Of a stretch of 64,000 nucleotides of DNA, positions 1 to 10,446 are shown piece after piece; position 1 is the first letter of the stretch, and each line of letters opens with the position of its first letter. The stretch lies in contig NC_091275.1 in NCBI RefSeq assembly GCF_042100115.1, forward strand, positions 2,542,001-2,606,000, given 5' to 3'. The position numbers and the translations under genes were made by a program. Under the pieces are notes generated by a model. It saw only the letters and a program-made list of their open reading frames with translations, searched no databases and had not been told where the DNA came from. The DNA is from Alternaria dauci. Taxonomy: Eukaryota > Ascomycota > Dothideomycetes > Pleosporales > Pleosporaceae.

Positions 1-787
1 ACCACACAAATGTACAGTCACAGACCACGAGCATGTCAGACTGGCTTTCGGAGCTGTTGGATTGGTGTATGGCTATGGTTTTGTTTCGCTGGAGCCTGTC
101 ATCTGGGTCACCGCTGTACCGTGGTGCTCGGCGTGGTATTGTGGGTGTCGTGAAACCGACGAGTCGAGGTATTCGTGCGCAAGTATATGAAGCTGCCTGG
201 TGTTGCTGGTGTATTGCTTTTTCAAGCACAATATCACAATGGCAGCTCTACAGCTAATGGGACAGTCACAGCCCAATGCAGATGCTCAGTCCGCCACCTC
301 GGAACGGCATAGATATGTTCATTGTGATTGTAGGTGTATTCTTTGGGAGCGACTCTCAGGTGCTGCAGTGAGGACATACACATCTAGATGAGCCCTACAT
401 CTTTATAAATTCGTTGGAACTAGATCCGGCTCTTTGCTTTCAGTTCACCTGATTGTAGGGTCTTGTTATGGGCAGAGGACCTTTTGGTGTGTGTGATACG
501 CGTTCAACATTCAATGAAAGTGCATATCCGCGATACACGCATGGACTTGTACTATTCCACCCTTGCGACTTCCATATGGTTACTACCAACTACAACACTC
601 ATACTGTGTAGACTCTGTGAGAACACACGGTCCAAAGTATTCCAACCTCATTAGCCGCCGTAGCTGGCCGTCGGAGTCCACAAGCAGCAATACCTTGATC
701 GTTCCAACTCCACTCATGGTATGTATACGACAGACCTCACGGTTCTAGTTATAATCTGAATGATTGCAGTAGCCCTATCCATCTTCA
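1..787. other. Intergenic, no gene recognised
   Basis: Only short overlapping open frames on both strands, none with protein-like composition. A GTATGT donor-like site at 719 and CAG acceptors ending at 769 and 797 suggest that an upstream exon of the next gene could lie here, but no in-frame ATG exon could be joined to it. Confidence 0.4.
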
Positions 788-1330
788 TTGTCTCCAGTAG
801 CTGCCGACGAGCTCAAAAACCCCAACGTCGCCGCTGCGGATGTCCCTCTACCGACGCCCGCAGGCACAAACCACCCTCGTCCTACATTCGTCGATCTGCC
901 CGAGATACACATGGAGATACTCAAACATATACTCGTCGAGGAGGTAGAGCTTCTCCCGCATAACACAAAGTATGTGGGCGGTGAGCCCAAGCTGGAGAGA
1001 CCGACACGAGGCTACTACAAGTCTGCCGCAAGGTACGAGTCCAAGTTTCTCAAGCCACTGGCTGAGGCTCTGAGGATAAGCTTGGTGGCGAAGCTGCTGC
1101 CGCCAGTCGTGCGAGAAGTATTCTTTGGACAAAACTGTTTCGACTTGGGGACGTACCAGAAGTGGACAAGAGGCGTTCATCCAAATCTCCAGGTTCTCAT
1201 CCGCGACATTAAGATCAGTCTTGCGGCATTCTCGCCAATTGTTCCTTCGTGCAGGAATGTGAAAGACGTCTTCTACGCCAAATTGTACCTAGGTAGATCA
1301 GAAGGCTATATGCAGCAGTCCACGATTTAG
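788..1330 (+). CDS. F-box-like hypothetical protein, possibly disrupted
   Basis: The frame encodes a segment beginning FVDLPEIHMEILKHIL, which resembles the F-box-like helix that opens many orphan fungal proteins (LPxEIxxEIxxxIL), followed by an amphipathic C-terminal part. The open frame begins with TTG just after a stop, so the true start is either the ATG at 910 or an upstream exon joined at the CAG ending at 797. The frame is closed by TAG at 1328-1330, yet the same frame stays open and protein-like afterwards, to TAG at 1502-1504. Either a nonsense mutation split the gene, or an intron (for example 1293-1363) removes the stop and gives a different, short C-terminus. Function unknown; a substrate-adaptor role would follow only from the F-box resemblance. 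Confidence 0.4.
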   Translation: MSPVAADELKNPNVAAADVPLPTPAGTNHPRPTFVDLPEIHMEILKHILVEEVELLPHNTKYVGGEPKLERPTRGYYKSAARYESKFLKPLAEALRISLVAKLLPPVVREVFFGQNCFDLGTYQKWTRGVHPNLQVLIRDIKISLAAFSPIVPSCRNVKDVFYAKLYLGRSEGYMQQSTI

Positions 1331-1980
1331 AGTTCGACAGCTGCTACCTTAGGTAATCTGCAGGAGCAATTGAGGGCCGAAACACCTCCTCGGGAACAAA
1401 TATTCCGCAGTGCTCCTGAAGTTCGTGCTCTAAGTCGAAGGCGCGTCACTGGGGAAGCAACTGTCAGACTCATGCATATCGATCAGCACTTTGCTCTGAG
1501 TTAGCTCTTGGCGAAAGTAGCCTGGCTTAAACATGCCATCAAGCAGACCTCGGGAACTATGGGTATGAAGTCGCCGGAAATGGATCGTGACATTTCATCG
1601 ACTACGGTTAGACAACATCTCCTCTTCCTCTAGAATACCTTCAAGTGCCGACTTTACCCCAATAAGATGCCACATGTTGACCAGAGACCTTTGTCGTAAT
1701 GCCATGGTCCAAAATGTCACTGTCGATCTCTTCTTGTATGGTACATCTCGCGAAAACCTCGACACCGGCGTGTTTATGCCTCAGCGCTTCCTCTGACTGG
1801 TAGATTTTCGATGTTCCTCCCCTCTCACCATCACTCCCTTAATCCTCTTCGAGCATCGCCTAGGTGACCGTTCGCTAAGGACGCTAGCCCGCTCGCAGTC
1901 TTGGCGGGAAGGTCAAAATGCACAACAACTCTGTCTCACTTCCCCTCTCTTAAGCAAGCCAGAGCCACATAGACACCAGT
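1331..1980. other. Possible 3' remnant of the F-box-like gene, then intergenic
   Basis: From 1331 to 1504 the frame of the preceding gene remains open and protein-like. From 1505 to 1980 only short unconvincing frames are seen (for example 1587-1796); this stretch would hold the promoter of the next gene. Confidence 0.35.
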
Positions 1981-2823
1981 ATGCAGTTTACTACCCCCCA
2001 CCCAGACGACACTGTTGCGGCGATGTTACGTGGACGCCCCGAAGACAAGGTTGCGTATGTCGACGGCATGGTCGGCGAGATCCTAGCCAAAGACTCGAAT
2101 GCGTTTGATTTTAACCCCTCTGCCATGTCCATCATCTCCGGATTCATCAATTCTTCAAGTCCCCGTCGTCGGCAGGAATCCACAGCGTCTTCTGCGACAG
2201 CGTCTTCTGCGACAGCGTCTTCTGCGACAGCGTCTTCCTCAGCAGCGCCTTCCTCAGCAGCGTCTTCATCAACAGCGTCTCCTCCTCCTCCGCCTCTACC
2301 GTCCTCCTCTGTTCCTGGTGCGTGGGATCGTGGCCGTGCCTGCGTGATCAACGAGACCAACACATACTGGTCGTATGGAAGGGGACATGGTGTACGTAAA
2401 CCCTTCCACTTATTCACGCAGACCTATACTAACATATCGCAGTGTAGTCAAGAGTCGGAGAGCCCGCTTGCGAATGGCGAACGGGTTTACATGAAACAGT
2501 CAGACGGTACTTATTTCTGGGCAGTCTTCAAGCAGCAAGCTCGGACTACACTGGCAGCCAAGGCAAACCTGGACCAGATGGTAGTAGCCGTCGGCGGCAA
2601 CCCTGCGTCGTTTCGAACCAGGCTAGCTAAGGCTGACTACGTTCTGGCTCGGGAGGCGCCTATCGACGTTGTACGCGAGGAGGATGAGGAAGAAATGTTC
2701 TGGCTTTCGTTCCCGATTTACCTGGGCCAGCCGGCGTCTAATCTCTTCTGGGGAGTAGGACGGTTGGAAGACGGTACGCTGACGATGGCGGCGTCGACCC
2801 AGGGCGAGATGGAGCGTTTCTAA
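1981..2823 (+). CDS. Hypothetical protein with Ser/Ala repeat linker
   Basis: The start is the ATG at 1981, the first in the frame. Residues 1-60 are a compact acidic N-terminal part, residues about 68-100 are a Ser/Ala/Thr repeat, then comes a proline tract and a folded-looking C-terminal half rich in aromatic residues (for example GTYFWAVFKQQ and MFWLSFPIYLGQP). A 51-nt intron is likely at 2392-2442: donor GTACGT, branch-like ACTAAC, acceptor CGCAG. It is in phase 0 and contains no stop, so unspliced RNA adds 17 residues without frame change. The spliced product has 263 residues, the unspliced one 280. I do not recognise the family. No signal peptide or membrane segment is visible. Confidence 0.65.
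   Translation: MQFTTPHPDDTVAAMLRGRPEDKVAYVDGMVGEILAKDSNAFDFNPSAMSIISGFINSSSPRRRQESTASSATASSATASSATASSSAAPSSAASSSTASPPPPPLPSSSVPGAWDRGRACVINETNTYWSYGRGHGVRKPFHLFTQTYTNISQCSQESESPLANGERVYMKQSDGTYFWAVFKQQARTTLAAKANLDQMVVAVGGNPASFRTRLAKADYVLAREAPIDVVREEDEEEMFWLSFPIYLGQPASNLFWGVGRLEDGTLTMAASTQGEMERF
2185..2274 (+). repeat. 15-bp coding tandem repeat, six units
   Basis: Six 15-bp units of the type gcgtcttctgcgaca lie in the hypothetical gene. The first three are identical; the last three have diverged. They encode ASSAT, ASSAT, ASSAT, ASSSA, APSSA and ASSST. The period is a multiple of three, so copy-number change keeps the frame. Confidence 0.9.
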
Positions 2824-3601
2824 AGGCATGGGATACATGGCCGTTGGGCCGATGAGGTTTTGATTTTGGTGTGAGTATTGGTCGGCCCATTGACGGAAGA
2901 CATCCTGTCGATGGAGGAGCTGGCCGCTTGATACCAGATAAGCCAAGCACAAATGAAGACAAATCTCCTCACATGAAGTCTGTCTTACCATCATACATAT
3001 CCCATAATGCTCTTGCAATGACGACTTCTGGTTCATGTTTCTGCTTCGACACTTCGGACATGGACAGTGACAGTACAGTAAATTGGCCCGAAATATCACT
3101 GACGACCTGTAGAATATCTTCCAAGTGTATACGAAATCCTTGGTGTCGTTTGGAAATTTGGCATCGTCATGGCTAACGCTTGGGCCTCTCACTCCGGCGT
3201 GATATTGATGTTCGCTAAGTGTTCACACTCTTCTCGCACACTACACCGCAACACACAAAGAAATCTTTGCGATCATTCACACGTCCACAGACCATACAAG
3301 ACAGTAATCCAACGATTCGCGAGCGGGATAATAACGACGCTGTGTACTGTGGTAGGCTCTCAGGTAAGGCGACGCCCACCCTACTCGACTCCTGTATACG
3401 GAGGCCGCACCGGTACGCTTGCAACCAGAGGCAGAAGCTCGCGAAGCCGAATTCTCCTTGCAAGCCGATCGAGATCTTAGAGAGGTTACGCTGACGTCTT
3501 ATCAGCTTCCCGCTCAAGCGCTACAGCCAGACAAGAGTCGCTGGAGGCACTCTGATCGCGTTCGGCGATTCGAACGATCCACACCGCAACGATTGATCGA
3601 T
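2824..3601. other. Intergenic, nothing recognised
   Basis: Overlapping frames of about 100 codons occur on both strands, but none has a recognisable motif and the longest are opposite one another. The frame of the next gene is open from 3419 with a non-ATG start, probably 5' leader. Confidence 0.4.
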
Positions 3602-4429
3602 ATGTCGACAGCAACTGCGTCTTCGCAGAACCATTTCTCGCGTCTATCAGAGGAGGTGACCACACGCATCATGGAGTACCACTACGGCAGCCATATCCGG
3701 GGTGTGCTTTTTGTGAAATACGTACGTCATTTCCAGCATTCAGGCTTCGTATCAAGCAGAGGTCCTTCCAGTTGCGAAACATATTGGCCTGACGACGAAG
3801 GAAGTAAGCACTGTGATGAGCCAGCGGCTGTTTCAGTCGGAATGAAGAAGATCCAGCAGATCCTGGAGATCCGGCGTGTCAGCAAGCTCTTCGCTCGCTG
3901 TCTGCTTGACGCCTTCTTCGAGAGCCCTGTTATATTTCGGTTCGTGTCGTTTGGTACTCCAGATACGGACAAGATTATCTGGTTCCTACCTTGCCAGATC
4001 GAGCCAAAGCTTGCCCAACATGGCACAGTCATTCGAGTTGGACACGCCAAATCCGGTAGCGGAGGCCAGTTCGTTGGAAACGAGACCGATAACCATCACG
4101 TAAGAACTTTTATGGACTTGGCTCTGAGCAAGCGAACATGTTCGCTCAGTATAACCAATGGCGATGCATCGCTGCTGGCCAACGATATCAACAGGGCTTT
4201 CATCCACAACCCAAATGGTCTTACTGTCCGAGGCATCCAATTCCATGGGGATTCCCAAAACCGGCCCGCCATGCTTTGGTCGCGGATGGAGGACAAGACT
4301 AGTTTGGATGTATCGAAACGTGCTCGAGCACACCCATTGGTGGACGGCGGACCTTGGTCACTACCGATACTTCAATCCACACCCCCAAATTCCAGGGCAT
4401 GTGGAGCCGGAGATGGCAGTCTCGGTTGA
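3602..4429 (+). CDS. F-box-like hypothetical protein
   Basis: The first ATG of the frame is at 3602. The product begins with a short Ser/Thr stretch and then FSRLSEEVTTRIMEY, an F-box-like helix; the central part (RRVSKLFARCLLDAFF) looks like the helix found after the F-box in orphan dothideomycete proteins. Full reading gives 275 residues. The last 50 codons look less protein-like than frame 0 over the same bases, which ends at 4436 with a Trp/His/Pro-rich tail (HYRYFNPHPQIPGHVEPE); an unrecognised intron or a frameshift near 4250-4300 is possible. A donor-like GTACGT at 3721 offers another intron. Function unknown. Confidence 0.45.
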   Translation: MSTATASSQNHFSRLSEEVTTRIMEYHYGSHIRGVLFVKYVRHFQHSGFVSSRGPSSCETYWPDDEGSKHCDEPAAVSVGMKKIQQILEIRRVSKLFARCLLDAFFESPVIFRFVSFGTPDTDKIIWFLPCQIEPKLAQHGTVIRVGHAKSGSGGQFVGNETDNHHVRTFMDLALSKRTCSLSITNGDASLLANDINRAFIHNPNGLTVRGIQFHGDSQNRPAMLWSRMEDKTSLDVSKRARAHPLVDGGPWSLPILQSTPPNSRACGAGDGSLG

Positions 4430-4436
4430 CATATAG

Positions 4437-5225
4437 ATGTAATATGAACAGGTTTGACGGAAATACAGCATCTTGGAGGGCGAAATATCCAAAGACGGAT
4501 CCATAGGCGTGTGACGAGATCTGCTCCAGTTGAACCAAAGCAGCCCAATCTGTCCAAGCTAAGTTCAGAAGCTGCATGCGTGGTATAGACGAAGCCAAGG
4601 ATTTGTATACAGCTCATGAAGGGGTTGGTATGTAGTCCATCAGACACGAATGGCGTGTTTGCTATATGAAAGATGTATCTTCCACTCTTGCAAGTTGTGT
4701 CCTGTATCCAAAGCTTCCGAATTGACGCTGGCATTCTATGTTCCATGTAAGCAGCAAGTTGACTCCGCAATTTGATGATCGTAGATGCTGCTCGTCAACC
4801 TAACCAAGATTCCAAGAATGAGATAAAGAATCTTGTAAGGCCCCGGCATTCCGGTTGTCATGAAAACGTGGCATCGACATGACTGTACTGTTGACAAGTA
4901 CATGGAACTCCAACTTCAAACTAGCCCATTGGCGATGTCGACGTGCAGGTACTGTGCCATCTGTTGTGGTGCCGTTTTGGCGTAGCAATTCTCAAGTTTG
5001 GTGTTCGCCTACTCTTGTCTCCCACGACTCGCGGCTCCGATTTCTTGTCAGCTTCACCACACGACCGCCACACAGGACCACACCCGTAGTGCCAGAGGCA
5101 AGTCCGATAGCTCTCATACGCGAATAGTATTCGCGATAGCTGCGATACGTTCGTGGGCATTTCTGCGCTATCGGTCACCGCCGCAGTCTAATACTATCGT
5201 CACGCCCTTGGCCACCAATACAACA
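4437..5225. other. Intergenic, nothing recognised
   Basis: Short frames on both strands without motifs. The frame of the next gene is open from 4998 but its upstream part reads like translated leader (Arg/Ser/Thr-rich, no conserved feature). Confidence 0.4.
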
Positions 5226-5567
5226 ATGACTGCGACTACGACTACGACAAAGTCTTCATTCGCCCTCCAGATACCTCCGAATGATCCGTGGCGGTACCGA
5301 CGGCAAAAGGGCACTGCTTGTACCTTCTGCAACGACACCTCGTTGCGGCGTCAGATCGAGTGCGAGTGCAACCCCACAGCTGCAGGCCCTCCTAACAACG
5401 TAGAGAGAATACTCTGGATTATATCTGGAGTCACCGATGCGACTCTTCTAGAAATCTTCGCATGGTTCAGCCAGACCTACAAGGCTGATCGCACGAAAGG
5501 CAGGCAAGTTTTACCTCAGCGACACTCACAGACAGCTCTTACAGCATATTGCCCCACCTCAAGATGA
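5226..5567 (+). CDS. Small hypothetical protein with paired-cysteine motif
   Basis: The ATG at 5226 opens a Thr-rich leader, then a segment with GTACTFCNDTSLRRQIECEC, a CxxC-x11-CxC pattern that could bind zinc, and a hydrophobic helix (VERILWIISGVTDATLLEIF). The uninterrupted frame stops at 5565-5567 after 113 residues. A consensus-like AG|GCAAGT lies near the end; one other frame continues from about 5533 to a TGA at 5770-5772 and carries a second CxC/CC cluster (DGCRCCRKPM). If these belong together the gene is spliced and about 190 residues, but the only matching intron would be 28 nt, unusually short. Family not recognised; it may be a decaying gene. Confidence 0.35.
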   Translation: MTATTTTTKSSFALQIPPNDPWRYRRQKGTACTFCNDTSLRRQIECECNPTAAGPPNNVERILWIISGVTDATLLEIFAWFSQTYKADRTKGRQVLPQRHSQTALTAYCPTSR

Positions 5568-8546
5568 TAGCGCTGACGGCTGTAGGTGTTGTCGGAAGCC
5601 CATGAGACGATGGAAGCACCAAGCAACCCCTCAGCTGGGCGCCGGATCCGCAGATACCAACATACTTGTCGTCTCCACGACAGCTAGGAACAGCTGCGCA
5701 CCAGAGCGCGATCGTCGTTTGATCTCATGCATGTTCGCCGACAGCCACCTCCTCGAGCGAGACAACGCATGAAATGTGTGGACAGGGTAATCGCGATGAC
5801 AAGTATCCTACAAGGCTCCTTACAACTTCAAGACGGCAATGACCGTGAGAGAGAACAATTCTCTGGTGCCTCTCAACCGCGAACAGTGCCCGATGCCTCA
5901 TTGTAAGTCGGCTTTTGAGGAGGTCGCAACATCGCTAAATGGAAGCAGCTTCAACGCCCATCTTCTGTTCCTTCGGCTTGGACTGAGAGCAACATACAAC
6001 TTCGTCTGCATCCCACGGTACGGAATACTACCTCAACCAGTATGAGCCGGATATCACGACCGCTTGCATATATGCTCGACCGAGATTCCAGGAGACGAGC
6101 GTGTTGAGAGAGCTGGAAAGGATAGGATGACGTACGACGCATGGCTAGCGAAAGAGAAACAGCTGGATGCCGCCTTTCGCATCTGAAAAGAGACGGATAA
6201 GGGCACACGTGAGACCGCGGAGGTGTGTTTCCACTTTTGCGGGTTTGCGAATGACAACCATGGGTAAGGAAGACGTGGCCTGGTTTGTAAGAGAGTTGTC
6301 GACTTCAGGCACCCAACACTAGAAGACATAGGACGATGCTACGAGCGACGAGGACATTGAACCCAACGTCTTTTTCCAACACCCCAAACTTCTGATATTC
6401 CTGACGTCTCTAGAGCAACTTCTTTCCTCTCCTGGTACCATACACAAACGCGAAGAGCCTTTTCCAATCCGTGGTGGAAGATGGGCACGTATGCAAGGCA
6501 TACTTGGATCGCACAATCCCCTCTTTAGGAGCAGTGAGTCAAGAAGTGGATACGACTGCCTCATCCCCAAGTAAGAATATGTCCAAGGCAACGTCCTTAC
6601 ATGGCCTGAGCCTCGACGCGACTCTGCGTTGATCCGGTATGGTTGCACTCGTTCACCCGGTGGGGACAATTTGATCTCAAAGAGGCGCTGGGTGCAGCAT
6701 CGGTCGCTATATCACGACGCACCGCCGTACAGTTCCAACAGCTGCATCTTTCCGAGCAAGACTATGCGGGCTCTATCCCATCGCCCCACTGAGCTCTTCA
6801 GGAAAATGTTCAAGCACACATGCCCATTCGATAGCCCAGTGCTTGTAGCATAGAATCGCCAGCATCACATCGATAATCCAAGGCATTCTTAGTGCGAGGT
6901 CTTACTCCCAAAGCACTATTCCGTTGTCCATGATCAGAAGCGTTACTGGTCAATGCCTGATCGGTTCTTGGAGAACATTCCTGGAATGTTGGACCTCCGT
7001 GAAGTCTGTCGCAAATGCAGTGGCTATATCCTGGATATGCTCTCCCGGAACAATTTCCAGTACCAGAGTAACAGTCGGCTGAGCAGATGAAGGCTTGTAA
7101 TCGTCCGCGAACGCGATACATCGTGGTCTCAATTCCGGAAAGTTACTCAATCTCTTCTCGTGTCGAAATCTACCATGACAGTGACAATAATGGGCGGTAG
7201 TTGTGGCTGTCATGAGAAGTATGGCTATTTACTCCGCTTCTGTCGTTCAGAGATCCATTAGGATATGTGCATGGTCTGGTGGCCATGGACAGGAACCTTG
7301 GTTACTAGCGATCGGCCATGTTAAGTCTGCAGAGGCGGGGTTCTTAGCGCCATGTGTATTGGACTGCTCGGCGGACGTATCAGTAGTGACGAGGATTCGG
7401 ATCGACATCGATGTGCGACGAGGAAGAGGCCATCCCTATCATACAATAAGCTCAGGTGTGGCCTGAGACGGTCGTCTAATCAGCGAGGTCGCTTCATTGA
7501 GGGTGTAGGTGTGCATACCTGAGCTACTTTGGCAAGATTTCGCGGCGACCGCCAGGTTCCCGCTGTGGCCGAACGCCTACTCTTGATCGTAAAGCATTCC
7601 AGGGGCAATTTGTCTGCATTGCGGTCTATGGCCATGCTCATCCGGAGCAGAATACTGGGTGGAAGAGTCGACGACGAGATCGAGTCCGCTTGCGACTTGA
7701 ATTCAGGCTCCCAAGAGTGCGCCAGCGACGCGAGAAGCTGGAAGGGGAGGGAAGAAGTAGGGCGAGCTCGCCGTGGGGTTGCTCAAGATCGCGCCTCTGT
7801 GAGAAGATGGTAGAGCGATCTCTGTCAGAGCGTAGGTTAGGCAGTCAGCCTACTCGGTTGATCCAAAGTTTGAGTTGAAAACAATGAGAAGTGGGCGGCT
7901 GTTGGTCGTGATAGAAAGTGAACTTTCAACCAGGGTAACAATCAATCGCCACCACGACCAAAGACCACAAATCAACCACCGCGTCTAAATCTCCTCGGTC
8001 GACATCCTGATGTCGTCGGTGGGAAGCTTAAACAACAATCAAGGGGATTTAGCCAAATGCTCGCGTCGCTTCTTCGTAACGCTCTGTGCTTCTTGCCCCG
8101 CGAATTACTACGCAAGCAGCCAGCGCACCAGTACATAAGGAACGGTAATGGGATACCGTATTCTAGTCGTTCGAGGCCACTCAGGCGAGTAGCCTGGTTT
8201 AGGCGCTTACAAGGAATGCATCGCGGACCAGCGTCACCTCGTGTGGTCTGGAAGGCAGCGTGGGATATACGGAGGATGTACAGGTCTCCATGGACACAAA
8301 AGGCAGATGAGCCAGGAGGTCGATCAATGAGCTTTGGGTGCTGGTGCAAGACGATAATGTGCAAATTTGCTCCGGAGGTGGCCCGTCCCATGCGAGATGG
8401 GATGAAGTTGGGAGGTTGGGGAGCTACCCCACCAGATTTTGGAAGCTCCCCGCCCACTGCGCGCTAGACAGACCCCGGCCTCCGATACAGGCCGACCGAG
8501 TCACCGATAGCTTGTCCAAAAACTGCGACCCAACAGCCACGACCAC
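5568..8546. other. Long gene-poor stretch with scattered coding remnants
   Basis: About 3 kb without a gene I can support. Coding-like pieces are seen: 5533-5772 (cysteine cluster), 5839-6045 (68 codons from an ATG, with EQCPMPHCKSAF) and 6893-7090 (65 open codons, protein-like, with VCRKCSGYILDML). They are split by stops in every frame, which suggests decayed genes. The last few hundred bases before 8547 presumably hold the threonine dehydratase promoter. Confidence 0.4.
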
Positions 8547-10280
8547 ATGCTCTGCAACACGACAATGGCGACCGTACCCGACTACTCACGGCCGACGACG
8601 CCCGACAACGGCACCAATGGCCTCGTCTCGCCTCGCACGCCAAAGACAGGCCTCGCCCTTACCGAGTACAGCGCGAACCCGAGTCCGCCTTCCGAATCCA
8701 ACCCTTCACGAGCCAACCACGTCGTCCCCGACGCCTTCCTCCTGCCCAATGGCTATCCCGACTACCTCCGCCTCATCCTCACGTCGCGCGTCTACGAAGT
8801 CGTCCAGGAAACGCCCCTCACCCATGCGACCAACCTCAGCAACCGGCTAGAATGCAATGTTCTGCTCAAGCGCGAGGATCTGCAGCCCGTCTTCAGCTTC
8901 AAGCTGCGCGGCGCATACAACAAAATGGCACATTTGGAACCCAAGGACAGGTGGAAGGGCGTCGTCGCATGCAGCGCCGGGAATCACGCACAAGGTGTCG
9001 CATATTCTGCGCGCAAGCTCAAGATTCCCGCGACTATTGTCATGCCTTCTGGCACTCCCGATATCAAACACAAGAATGTCTCACGGCTAGGCGGCTCGGT
9101 AATACTACACGGCGCCGACTTTGATGCTGCAAAGGCAGAGGCTGCGAGGCTGGAGAAGTTGCACGGCCTGACGTCCATACCGCCCTTTGACGATCCCTAT
9201 GTCATTGCAGGCCAGGGCACTGTTGGCATGGAGTTGCTGCGACAGACCAACTTGCAGGACCTAAAGGCCGTCTTCTGCTGTGTCGGGGGTGGAGGACTCA
9301 TCGCAGGCACAGGTGTATACATCAAGCGCATAGCACCGCACGTCAAGATCATAGGGGTGGAGCAATACGACGCCAACGCCATGGTCGAGTCGCTCAAAGC
9401 CGGAAAGCGCGTCTTTCTGAAGGACGTGGGACTGTTCGCGGACGGAGCCGCCGTCAAGACAGTGGGAGAGGAAACCTTCAGGATATGTCAAGAGGTCGTC
9501 GACGAGGTAGTCCAGGTAACAACAGACGAGACGTGCGCCGCCATCAAAGACATGTTCGAAGACACGCGCTCCATTGTTGAGCCCGCCGGCGCACTCGCTC
9601 TCGCAGGCCTAAAGAAGTGGGTGAGCCGGAACCCATCACCGGATCGCAATCGCGGTCTGGTTGCCATTGCCAGTGGCGCAAACATGAACTTCGATCGCCT
9701 CCGCTTCGTCGCCGAGCGCGCCGCCATTGGTGAAAACAAAGAAGCCATACTCTCCGTCACCATCCCCGAACAGCCCGGTGCCTTTGCTAAGCTCGTTTCC
9801 GTCATCCACCCCATGGCCGTTACAGAGTTCAGTTACCGTTACTCAGGCCCCGAGTCCGCCCAGATACTTGTCGGTGTCGAGCTCAAGGCTGCAACGCGCA
9901 CCCGCGACCTGCCCGACCTCATCGACCGTCTTCGCGCTGAAGGCATGACTGCTGAGGACCTCTCTCAAGACGAGCTTGCAAAATCACACATCCGCTACCT
10001 TGTTGGAGGTCGCAGCAACGCCTCCGACGAACATCTTTTCATGTTCGAGTTTCCCGAGCGGGGAGGTGCTCTGTACAAGTTCCTGAACACATTGCAGCCA
10101 GGCATGAACATCAGCCTTTTCCACTACAGAAACTACGGAGGAGACGTTGCGAAGACCTTGGCCGGTATCCAATGCAAGGAGGAGGACAGTAGCAAGCTGG
10201 CGAGCTTCTTGAAGGACATTGGGTATCCGTACAAGGAAGTGACCGACAGCCCAAGCTACAAGATGTTCTTGAGGCAATGA
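8547..10280 (+). CDS. ILV1: Threonine dehydratase (threonine ammonia-lyase), biosynthetic
   Basis: This enzyme converts L-threonine to 2-oxobutanoate and ammonia, the committed step of isoleucine synthesis, normally in mitochondria. The 577-residue intronless product has the fold type II PLP domain: the cofactor lysine is Lys119 in SFKLRGAYN, the substrate loop is SAGNHAQG at 143-150, and the phosphate-binding Gly loop VGGGG is at 246-250. Two ACT-like regulatory domains follow from about residue 400 ([15 protein letters not shown]) and 495 ([16 protein letters not shown]), which in the family bind isoleucine for feedback inhibition. The ATGs at 8547 and 8565 are both in frame; the N-terminal 60 residues are Pro/Ser/Thr-rich and not an obvious presequence, so a missed upstream exon is conceivable. 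It converges on the SDR gene, 166 bp between stops. Confidence 0.96.
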   Translation: MLCNTTMATVPDYSRPTTPDNGTNGLVSPRTPKTGLALTEYSANPSPPSESNPSRANHVVPDAFLLPNGYPDYLRLILTSRVYEVVQETPLTHATNLSNRLECNVLLKREDLQPVFSFKLRGAYNKMAHLEPKDRWKGVVACSAGNHAQGVAYSARKLKIPATIVMPSGTPDIKHKNVSRLGGSVILHGADFDAAKAEAARLEKLHGLTSIPPFDDPYVIAGQGTVGMELLRQTNLQDLKAVFCCVGGGGLIAGTGVYIKRIAPHVKIIGVEQYDANAMVESLKAGKRVFLKDVGLFADGAAVKTVGEETFRICQEVVDEVVQVTTDETCAAIKDMFEDTRSIVEPAGALALAGLKKWVSRNPSPDRNRGLVAIASGANMNFDRLRFVAERAAIGENKEAILSVTIPEQPGAFAKLVSVIHPMAVTEFSYRYSGPESAQILVGVELKAATRTRDLPDLIDRLRAEGMTAEDLSQDELAKSHIRYLVGGRSNASDEHLFMFEFPERGGALYKFLNTLQPGMNISLFHYRNYGGDVAKTLAGIQCKEEDSSKLASFLKDIGYPYKEVTDSPSYKMFLRQ

Positions 10281-10446
10281 GACCGATGAACTTAGGGAGA
10301 AGGGACAGGACCATGTCAAGATAGGATCGGACACGAAGATATGAAGGAACAATGCAGATACCCCTTTGCTTTTGTCATAACAACCCACTTACTTCCAAGC
10401 GGCATACAGATTACACAGCCTATACCCAGACTCCCACAAGCACTAC

